Below, piece after piece: positions 27,101 to 36,386 of a DNA stretch of 64,000 nucleotides (positions are counted from its first letter, which is position 1; every line of letters starts with the position of its first letter). The position numbers and the translations under genes were made by a program. The notes beneath the pieces are model-generated. The model did not search any database and was not told where the DNA came from. It saw nothing but the letters and a program-made list of their open reading frames with translations. This stretch comes from Bicyclus anynana (Eukaryota; Arthropoda; Insecta; Lepidoptera; Nymphalidae). Where the stretch lies: positions 5,652,291-5,716,290 of the forward strand of contig NC_069090.1 in the NCBI RefSeq assembly GCF_947172395.1, written 5' to 3'.

Positions 27101-27282
27101 ATTATGGATATATTTGTTGTATAATAATTTCTCTATTGATTATTACACAGCAAAATAAAATAAATAAATAAATATAAAAAGATTCCAACGAATTGATAAA
27201 CTCCTTTTTTTTGAAGTCGTTTAAAAATGTATGTATATGTATTTATATCTGATTTTATATTTTGATTATCTTCTATCACATG

Positions 27283-27722
27283 TCATCTGGAAGTCTAACA
27301 CGATCATGAAGTCCTGTAACTATATTAGTTCTGAACTTGATGGTGAGGGGTTCGGTGCAGATGCAACACATCATCTGGAAGTCTAACACGATCACAAAGT
27401 CCTGTAACTTTACTAGTTCTTGACTTGGTGGTGAGGGGTTCGGTGCAGATGTCACACATCATCTGGAAGTCTAACACGATCACAAAGTCCTGTAACTTTA
27501 CTAGTTCTTGACTTGGTGGTGAGGGGTTCGGTGCAGATGTCACACATCATCTGGAAGTCTAACACGATCACAAAGTCCTGTAATTTTACTAGTTCTGGAC
27601 TTGGTGGTGAGGGGTTCGGTGCAGATGTCACACATCATCTGGAAGTCTAACACGATCACAAAGTCCTGTAACTTTACTAGTTCTGGACTGGGTGGTGAGG
27701 GGTTCGGTGCAGATGCCATTAA
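27283..27722. repeat. 88-bp tandem array, five units
   Basis: TCATCTGGAAGTCTAACACG starts at 27283, 27371, 27459, 27547 and 27635, exactly 88 bp apart. Units differ by a few substitutions (for example CTTGACTTGG versus CTGGACTTGG). It is internal to the 6.6-kb element. The open frames across it are periodic by-products. Confidence 0.92.
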
Positions 27723-28054
27723 TCGATGATGACGAATTTGACAAATATAAATAATGTTTTGAAATGATGAAAATAGATAAGTTGATTGACAAAAGCTTCA
27801 CATGAACATTATGTTTATTTATAATATGTATCACTCTTATTCTTATTTAACATTTTTATGATAAAAGTATATAGAAGAAATCAAGAATTTCATTATAGTT
27901 TCATTGGATTCTTTTAAATAACTTATGGGATGCTGTGTGATAATTAATTATAAAATTTTATTGTTAACATTGTTCTATTTATAGTTGATATTATAGTAAT
28001 GTCATAATTTCATGATATTCTTGGTTGTTTGGGGACAAACTTTTAGTAAGGATG

Positions 28055-28687
28055 GCCGAATATTAGAAGATAAAGACATTACATTTGTAAATATTACATA
28101 TCGTCTATGTACTTAATGCTTTAAATTAATCTACTACTCTGTCTAAGTTAATTACAATATTTAATAAGTCTCTGTCTAGAGTAAAGCTCCCTCTTGTCAT
28201 CTGGAAGCTCAGACAAATATTAGAAGATAAAGACATTACATTTGTAAATATTACATATCGTCTATGTACTTAATGCTTTAAATTAATCTACTACTCTGTC
28301 TAAGTTAATTACAATATTTAATAAGTCTCTGTCTAGAGTAAAGCTCCCTCTTGTCATCTGGAAGCTCAGACAAATATTAGAAGATAAAGACATTACATTT
28401 GTAAATATTACATATCGTCTATGTACTTAATGCTTTAAATTAATCTACTACTCTGTCTAAGTTAATTACAATATTTAATAAGTCTCTGTCTAGAGTAAAG
28501 CTCCCTCTTGTCATCTGGAAGCTCAGACAAATATTAGAAGATAAAGACATTACATTTGTAAATATTACATATCGTCTATGTATTTAATGCTTTAAATTAA
28601 TCTACTACTCTGTCTAAGTTAATTACAATATTTAATAGGTCTCTGTCTAGAGTAAAGCTCCCTCTTGTCATCTGGAAGCTCAGACAT
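28055..28687. repeat. 157-bp tandem array, four units
   Basis: ATTAGAAGATAAAGACATTA starts at 28062, 28219, 28376 and 28533, exactly 157 bp apart, with almost no divergence. Each unit ends TCATCTGGAAGCTCAGACA, sharing TCATCTGGAAG with the 88-bp array. The flank GGACAAAC...GGCCGAAT before the first unit recurs just before the right terminal repeat (29366-29393). Confidence 0.92.
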
Positions 28688-29394
28688 ACATAAGACCTAC
28701 CTCGCTAGATGTTGTTTTTCGTCAAAGTACATGATTTACTTGTATGATCTAATGCGATTATAAGAACTGTCTCTGTAGAATCAAGGTTTCATAGTTATAA
28801 CTTTATATTAACATAACTTTTAGTTTAGTTTAGGAATGACAAAATGACAGACAATTTTGTCATGAATTTGGGTAATTGGACTGAATCTGGAAGTGATTAA
28901 AGATTGAATTTATTTCAAATTTGTAAAAACAAGAATTAACATACCAGTTTAACTGAATTTAAGTGTTTGGATTTTTATCAATAGAATCACTATCAAAATC
29001 TGTATAGGTCTGTATTCACAATTTGTAAATATTGAATGAGAAATCTGTTAAACTATAATTATATAATTCTTAAAGAATAATTAAATGTATTGTAGGGTGT
29101 TTCAACATATTGTTAAATCAAGGTTTAAAATTAGAAAATATCTGTAATGACAAAATTGAATTTTACTACTTGTAAATCAGTGAATTTAGCAAGTAGTAAT
29201 AATAATAGATTAATTGGGACTCACTTTTGTTATAATTAGAAATTATTGGAGAATTAATGAGTTGTGGTAATAAACATAAATTAAAATTTTAAATACTATG
29301 AGACATAGTTCAGTGAATCTTTATAATAATGTAATGTTAGAATTTATTTGTGTTTACAAAGTTTGAGGACAAACTTGTAGTCAGTATGGCCGAA

Positions 29395-29700
29395 TGTTAG
29401 ATTTTTAATTATTTAAATAATTATAAATACATAAGACAACATATAAAAACTCCTTCTTCCAGATAAATGTTTTAATCTGTACTGTTTATTAATGATTATG
29501 GTTTTATTCTGAGGTTGGTAGGGTATTGTGATATATACTCTATGAAAAAAGAGGCGAACATGCGATTAAGTGGCGTGAAGTAAATTTAATTAATGTATTA
29601 TCCATCTAACAAAGTAACGATTTGCTTAAGAATGAGTAATAAGTTATTTGAAATACAGTTTATACATTCCAGCTTGTGTTATTTTATTCCATTGCTTTTA
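29395..29700. repeat. Right direct terminal repeat
   Basis: This is the partner of 23064-23369, the same length and sequence by eye. It is followed by CATA. Confidence 0.8.
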
Positions 29701-30015
29701 CATATAACCGAACATCCTCCTTTTTGGATGGCGGTTAAAAGCCACCGACAGAACTCAATGTGTGACGAAGGTGAGGTAGCAATGAGCAAGTCCGTAGAGC
29801 CGATGGACGTTTGGGTCCCAAAATGCTAGTATGGCAACTTCGCACCAGAAAGCACAGTATTAGTCAACCTCTCAGTTGGTCAACCGGTGACATCAAGCGG
29901 CTTTCACGGAGTCACTGGATGCTGGCAGCTCGAGACCGTGGTATTTGGAAGTCGTAACAAAAAACTTTGTCTAGCAGTGGACGTCCATCGGCTGAACGAT
30001 GATGATGACGTAATG
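29701..30015 (+). mobile_element. RTE-type LINE 3' end, right half of a split copy
   Basis: GCCGATGGACGTTTGGGTCC, ACTTCGCACCAGAAAGCAC, GTGACATCAAGCGGC and GCAGTGGACGTCCATCGGCTG lead to a GATGATGATGACG tail. Order and orientation fit the left half at 22925-23059. Confidence 0.75.
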
Positions 30016-30389
30016 AAAAGGTAATAACTTAGGCTTACTTATACGAACAACGGTAATAAATTGTAAACCTAATTTTTCGATTTCACTGATTCTATAATAC
30101 ACATAATTTACTTTAAGTAACTGGAATTGTAAGAAATTAATTGGATACCCACCTACGTTGCTTTTTTGTCTCTGGCCTTGTAATTATGAACAACGAAAAG
30201 AAAGATTTGATATTTCCATTGTTCGGTCGGTTCAATTATTCTGTGATGCCTGGATAAACAAACAGACGAAGAAATACACAAAGATAATGTACAAAATTAA
30301 ATATTATTCGCTGAACTATCAATTTAACTGATGTTTCTTGAATCATTTTTGCGTTTGATTTTGCCCGTGAATTTTGGTTATAGGTGCAA

Positions 30390-30770
30390 CTACCCCTAAA
30401 AAACTACTACCTATCACTATATAAAAAAACTACCTACAGCCTTCCTTTGTGAGTACTGTTTACCAACAAAGAAATTAGAAATGAAGGTAGAAAACGCATG
30501 TCATTTCATAACTTATTAATTTTAAATTATGTATGGTTTGTTTTAAAAATGTTATAAAGAATATATTAAGCATAATATCTAATTGTTCTATGCTTAATAA
30601 TCAAATTTATTTTCATTAATTTATGAACAAGGTAATTTTAATAATTATTAGGTGTGAAATGACTAGTGATTTGTACCCTCATTTTTAATTTGTTTGTTGG
30701 TAAACAGTACTCATCAAGAAAGGCTGTAGTATAGTGGTAGTGGTTTTTTTAGTGGTCTACTACCTACCTA
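30390..30770. mobile_element. Foldback MITE, about 380 bp
   Basis: The left arm, ending ...GTGAGTACTGTTTACCAACAAA, is mirrored by TTTGTTTGTTGGTAAACAGTACTCAT at 30690-30715 and continues to the right end (CTACTACCTACCTAAAAC). The arms are about 100 bp and imperfect. Confidence 0.6.
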
Positions 30771-32100
30771 AAACAATTTCCAAGTATTAGGTACTAAGCA
30801 CAAAACAATAATGTAGTCGGAAAAACAAAACCATAATAGTACATTATGATATAAGTGCGGTAAGTTGAAAATTACAGCCGAGGCGATATTGCAGCTCGAG
30901 CCAAAGGCGAGAGCTATAGTAAGGAAGCAGAGGCTGTAATTATCAAAGCGCACGTATGTCATGCGACGTCTTATAACACATTTGCGACGAAACACACTTT
31001 GAAAATTAATTTGCATCTTAATTTCCATAAGAAGACATTTTGATACGCTTTTAATTTTTACACATAACGATGTGCACACCAGAAATTTGAATGTGTGTTT
31101 GTTTTGCATAAATATGGGTACATCAATAGGGCATCCCTTTCCCTATAGGTGGATAAATAACAGGATAGAACTGTCATATATCACAAGCTGGGTTATTCGC
31201 TAACTCGGTGTCTATTGGAGGATACAGTCAACCGAGCCTGTTTGACACTAAATAATTTCAACCTACTGAATTGTTTTAGTGCAATTATTTTTACTTCATC
31301 ACACATTACTTAACTTAATATTCGTAAATTGTAAACTACAAACTTACCTCATTCACCCAAAATAATTGCATTACATTTTTAATGCGGAAAATTTAATTTT
31401 CAACACCTTTAATAGTAAAACTTTCATCGCTGACTTTAAAATAATTTCGATAAAGAAAATGTTATTTATTGCGAATGTAATAATTATACTTATACAAACA
31501 AATGATGGGTATAAACACTGAACACTTCTCGAAATAAATAATAATTATTTAAAAGGAATGCTGAATGTTTAGTTCACTGTATGCACATAACCCTTTCAAC
31601 CTTACGAATCGTATAATAAATAAACTATTCAAAGAATATCACATTAACTAAATATAAAAAATTATAGAACTGTTCATAGGTTTACGAATAAAACAGAAAT
31701 GAATTTTCTCAATTGAATACAAGTGAAGCACCTGACTTTAAAATTGCGCTCGCGCCGACTAACTCTGACTATGGACTGGTTTGATGCAATGAATATAAAG
31801 ATAGAAGCGGCATCAGTGATTTAAACGCTAGTTTATTCTAGCGCCACAGTAACATAACAGTGCTGCAAAATTCTGTGATTTTTTTTATTTTTTTTTATTT
31901 TATAGATTTATTTGTAATCAACAGCGTAACAGTAGGTACATAATTATTAGATTACATAGGCTTAAAACTAAGGCCACAAAGATTACAGAATATACATATT
32001 ATTCAAAGCTACAATGCAATTTCGGGTACCTATATTAACATTAAAAGATAAAAGTGTTCTATAAAATCTTAACAAAATTTTGTGAGTGTGTGTGTGAGTT
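30771..32100. other. Gene-free intergenic DNA
   Basis: A 113-codon minus-strand open frame (30768-31109) has no recognisable domain and starts inside the neighbouring MITE, so it is not called. A small inverted pair (ATTACAGCC... / ...GGCTGTAAT, 30870-30942) suggests another short foldback element. A T-rich retroelement end begins near 31880. Confidence 0.4.
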
Positions 32101-32104
32101 TGCG

Positions 32105-32278
32105 TGTTTGTGTGTGTGTGTGTGTTTTTTTTTTTTTCCTCAGAGGTTTCGGAAAAATACATTTACGTATCATCAGGGCTTGATGGTCTGCCCCGGTAAG
32201 TCGGGCTCGGGTAACCACTACCGACTAAAAAACCTCCTCCTCTGGTCTTCGGCCTCTGTGTCCCCCGCGGACCCGCCG

Positions 32279-32333
<55 letters not shown>
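32105..32333 (-). mobile_element. R1-like non-LTR 3' end inserted inside a (GT)n microsatellite
   Basis: (GT)n at 32108-32125 is followed directly by a poly-T run (the poly-A tail of a minus-strand element). Then comes about 140 bp of GC-rich sequence (GTATCATCAGGGCTTGATGG, CCCGGTAAGTCGGGCTCGGG, TCCCCCGCGGACCCGCCGTT), then (GT)n again at 32281-32332. On its own strand it ends ...GATGATACGTAAATG...CCTCTGAGGAAA with the A tail. The family assignment is from overall appearance only. Confidence 0.6.
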
Positions 32334-32334
<1 letters not shown>

Positions 32335-33084
32335 GTAAGTGTAAATTATCTTAATTGTGTAAGTAATGCTTACATGCGGCCGAAGACATCTCGTGAAGAA
32401 TAATAGACCTAGTCCTACCTCTTTCGTCCCAACTCAATGGAAAAGATAGCGGCAAAATTTACGGCAACGGCGTAATTGGTTGACTTTTGGCATCCATTAT
32501 TTTTCTTCAAAAGATTATCTCGTTGATTAGTAAGTGTTTTTTACAAAGTACCAGATTTTTTGTACCAATTGCAAAAATATCTATGTGCACATGATTACCA
32601 CAAATAAAAAGAATCACCTAATAACAAAAAGAGTAATTTAGCCACAGTTTTCAATTCTTTATAGGTATTTTATTACTTGGCTTTACCTTTATCAGCGTAG
32701 AGGGTATAATTTGAAATCCCTATGACAGCGCCAACATCCTCTCCTATTAAAAACATTATCATTCTAATACCAATATTCAATATGCCCAATAGATAAATAA
32801 GTATAATTTACAAACGTAGTGTAGTATCTGGTTAATTTTGTTTACTCTTTGAGAAAAGCATCTAATAATAGTGCGCTTGCGACGCTAGGCGTTCTCGTAT
32901 CAGTTTTAGTTTTTATTGTACAAGCCGAGTATTTCTGGAGAAGTTCGTAAAATTCACCTCCTGCTACTGAACGACTAGTAACGTAACCTAACGTTCAATA
33001 TATTACCTGAAGCTGTTAAACGGCTGTGTAGTGAAGGACTCGTCATCACTATCACCAGCCTGATCCTAATAACTTATTATTAGG

Positions 33085-33275
33085 GTATTTGAGGGTTGAC
33101 TCATATCAAATTTAATATAAATTTAATATTAATTTCGCATAGTACATGGAATAAGGGTCCAAAATATATCGATATTAATTAATAAAAGTTAAGGATTTCT
33201 TCTAAACTTAATTTTTTAAAATTTTCCAAAATATGTCAAAAACGCTGTCGTCCATTTTGTGACGTCACAGTGTTA
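33085..33275 (-). repeat. Dispersed repeat, copy 2 (inverted relative to 18425)
   Basis: It shares GGGTTGACTCATAT, TACATGGAATAAGGGTCC, ATATCGATATTAATTAATAA and TGTGACGTCAC in reverse order with 18425-18612. Confidence 0.5.
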
Positions 33276-34119
33276 CTTAGTGACATAGACATAGTGGTGT
33301 CACTTAGTGACATAGACATAGACATAGTGGTGTTCTGATGCTTAAACTATACTTTTGGATTTTTGGCTTGCCTAAGCGGTCTGGGTATTAGACACTAAAA
33401 TAGTGTTAAAGTGGTAAATGTGGCACATTTTTTGAAATAAATGGTTTTTCTTTCTTTCATATTAGAAAAATTGGAAAAATAAAATCAAAAATAACCAACC
33501 AACCAACCAACAACCAACAACACTGCTTCAATTAATTTTGGCGCGCTTAATGTAAGTAGGTACCTATTAACGTTTCATACGCGTAAATCCTATTTCCATG
33601 GGAATACAAGGAAAAAACAATATAATATAGCCTTAGACCATAATATAGCCCATGGTGCTCGTGGATAATGTAACTTTCCATTGGGGAAAGAACTTTTTAG
33701 ATTGGTCTAGTAGTTTTAGAGCATATTTGTAACAAACAAAAAATTAAATCTCACCACTTTATGTATGCGACGTCGTCCGCGGAAGTTTGCGATAAGCGGC
33801 ATGGCATAAATACTTCGCAGAGTTCCATTCGCGTGCTACAATAGGTAACTACCTATTGTAGCATTATTTTATTCCGCAGTTATTTTTAAACTGTGATATC
33901 TCTTAATATTCATGCTACCATTTTGGTTACATTATGATTTAGGGGTGCTTCCAATGCAACAATTTTGGTTGCACGGGACATTTTAGCGGTTAAAACATTC
34001 ATGAAAAACAAAATAACGTCAAGGGCAACTTGTTGAAAATTAAATATTTGTGACGAATATTTTGCTTAATATGTGTAAGGATTTATAAAAACACCTTCGT
34101 AAATAATGCATTATTTGCA

Positions 34120-34575
34120 AGCCTAATCACATGGTAGCTACTGTACACTGTTGATGGGTAACCTTAACTGTCTTTCGTCTCCATCATGAGACTCCTAATG
34201 ACAGTCATGGCCCATCTAGATGTAAATTAATGAAGCCAATCACATGATAGCTACTCTGTAAACCGTTGAGGAGTTTCCTTAGCTGTCCTTCGTCCCTATC
34301 ACCCCTAATGACAGTCACAAAACATCTAGATGTAAAGTTCTTGTCAATACAAATTAATCAAGCCCAAACACAAGGTAGCTACTGTAAACCGTTGAGAAGT
34401 CCCCATAACTGTCCCTCATCTCCATCACTAGACCCTTAATGACAGTCACAACCCATCTAGATGTAAAGTACTCATTGATACAAGTCAATTAAGTCCAAAC
34501 ACAACTGTAACTACTGTAAATCGATGAGGAGTTTCCTCGTCTGTGCTTCGGCTCCATCATCAGATCGACACCAGA
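34120..34575. repeat. Diverged tandem repeat, about 111-130 bp, four units
   Basis: Units begin near 34129, 34240, 34370 and 34500 (CACA..GTAGCTACTGTA..C, GTTGA.GAGT, AATGACAGTCAC, CATCTAGATGTAAA). Divergence is much higher than in the arrays at 27-28 kb, so it is older. The fourth unit is partial. Confidence 0.75.
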
Positions 34576-34841
34576 CCTTCATTGAATTGTAGTGCTTTAA
34601 AATATTTATGGAACACATTAACAAACGTATTCATGCCGCTATAATACTTATTCAAAGGTTCCCCTCGATTTCTCCAAGATCCTATCATCAGATCTTGACA
34701 TGATTACTATGGGACCAACTGGAAAGCATACCCTTTCAAACAAATCGGTTCAGGCATTTTCGAGTAATTGGTGAACATACGTTAAAAAAAAAAATCCGAC
34801 GAATTGATTACCTTCTCCTCCAGTTAATACATATTCTAAGG

Positions 34842-34948
34842 CCTAGTTCGGACTACTTTAGTATTTTAGTCGAGTTCGAACAATTTTTGAATTTACCGCC
34901 CAAAAATTGTTCGTACTCGACTAAAATACTAAACTAGTCCAAACTAGG
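34842..34948. mobile_element. Foldback MITE, 107 bp, copy 2
   Basis: Same termini (CCTAGTTCGGACTACTTTAG) and length as 19447-19553, with a few substitutions in the centre. Confidence 0.8.
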
Positions 34949-35197
34949 CTTAAGGAAGTAGTATAAACTTTTTTTATTAACTAGTTTTACAGCCAAGGGT
35001 TCTCATCGTTTTGAGTACGAATACCTCAGAATCCTGCTGGTCAAAGTGCTATAAAGCACCATCTATAGAACAGTGTACAAACCAAGGGGGCATTTTGTAT
35101 TGAGGTCGAAATGTACCGACTGATACATCCTGATTGTAACAGACAAACTTTACCGTTATAAATTATTAGCATATTTTGTATTATTATATATATTTAC

Positions 35198-35245
35198 ATG
35201 GAAGAGGCATATGTCCAGCAGTGGACGTCTATCGGCTGATAAGGT
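35198..35245 (+). mobile_element. RTE-type LINE 3' terminal scrap
   Basis: GGAAGAGGCATATGTCCAGC then AGTGGACGTCTATCGGCTGA is the last 45 bp of the RTE 3' end. Confidence 0.55.
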
Positions 35246-35664
35246 ATATCTATATTAAATGCTATATGCTCTCGATCAAAGGGAAATCGGAGGGATGGGC
35301 GGTGCATATTATATTCCCTCACTCCTCCCCTTTATCGAGGACAGGCGATTCAAAATTTAACCCGGTACACCTACTTAAAAAACAAATATGAACTTAATGG
35401 TTTTTACTTTTTATATGTATTTAATGTTATACATTTTTAGTAACTAACATTGAAATGAATTCGAAATCAATGCAAATAATTATCAAATTATTAATTTAAT
35501 TGATAGCTGTGGTTGACAGTGTGTGTATGGTTTAATACAACAAAAGCGATTACTAGCAACACTTAGACTTCAGGACGTAATGCCAAACGTCAAATTACTG
35601 TCAACTGTCATCAACCTAATTGACATTGACAATTAAACAATCGACCGACATTTTCTTTTTGTTT

Positions 35665-35726
35665 GTGGTTTCTTTCGCAAACGTCTATTTACGGCGATAC
35701 ACGTTTCGTGTCTATACGACTTAAAA
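35665..35726 (+). promoter_or_regulatory. RpLP2: RpLP2 5' TOP-like transcription start and untranslated exon 1
   Basis: A pyrimidine tract (TTTCTTTCGC, C at 35672) in an otherwise TATA-less region matches the terminal oligopyrimidine start of ribosomal protein genes. The exon then runs to AAAA|GTAAGT at 35726. It would join the acceptor at 36385, two nucleotides before the coding ATG. The start is inferred without transcript data. TOP control of translation by growth signalling is known for this gene class. Confidence 0.6.
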
Positions 35727-36386
35727 GTAAGTTATTTTTACTTAAAATAGATATTCAAATGGATAAAAAGTGTATTTACAAATAATCTCCAAAGAAAATT
35801 TATTTATATAGAAATGTATTTACCGGGATTAACTTGGATTAAAGTGAAGTGCCGACGCGCGCCCAAGTGAAATTCTGTGTCCGAAAATAGTCTGTTAAAA
35901 TAATAACACGTGTAAGCAAATGATTGCTTGATTTTAAGAAATAATAGTGTATTTTTCTCTCATGTATGCATTTTATAAGGAATTTGTAAAGTTTGCCGCT
36001 TTCAACTATTAGGTTAGAATGCATTACGTTTCACATGATGTTTCCTTTCGAAAATATCAATGTTCTATCTCTTGGAAAACTAAACAATATATTAGTATAG
36101 AAAACGATTAACAACGTTTTCTATACGTTTCGTTATATACACGTAATTCACGTGGTTTATTACGGATAACTTTGTCACTGAGAGTTGTTTTGAGTTTGTC
36201 AATGTTTAATGACATTTGTTTCAATTTCTCCACTCTGAACTCAAATCCAAGAGTTAGTGAGACTAATTCTCAGAGTTCTCACGGGTTCTTTTACGGGACG
36301 GAACAGGAATATGGTCATGTTACACACATATTATTAAAAAAAAATTAAAACATTGTAGTCATATCAAACCTTTGTACTATTTCAGA

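Larger units (their letters stand above)
23060..29704. mobile_element. 6.6-kb non-coding element with 306-bp direct terminal repeats and CATA target duplication
   Basis: The direct repeats 23064-23369 and 29395-29700 begin TGTTAGATTTTTAATT and end ATTGCTTTTA. I see no difference between them by eye. CATA at 23060-23063 and 29701-29704 flanks the unit as a 4-bp target duplication. RTE fragments in the same orientation lie on both outer sides. The interior has no coding frame with a recognisable gag, protease, polymerase or transposase, but holds a (CA)n run at 24080 and two tandem arrays. Structurally this resembles a large non-autonomous LTR derivative (LARD). However, the termini are TG...TA, no convincing polypurine tract precedes the right repeat, and the primer site is doubtful (TATCAGA spanning the left repeat end). 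Confidence 0.75.

Noticed and set aside
27325..27834. Minus-strand open frames with repeated peptide units
   Set aside because: They come from the 88-bp array. With 88 not divisible by 3, the same unit is read in shifting frames, which argues against a protein.
30768..31109. 113-codon minus-strand open frame with hydrophobic stretches
   Set aside because: No domain, splice context or conserved motif is recognised, and it begins within a foldback element.
32054..32338. 94-codon plus-strand open frame rich in Cys and Val
   Set aside because: It is translation of (GT)n microsatellite plus a retroelement tail.
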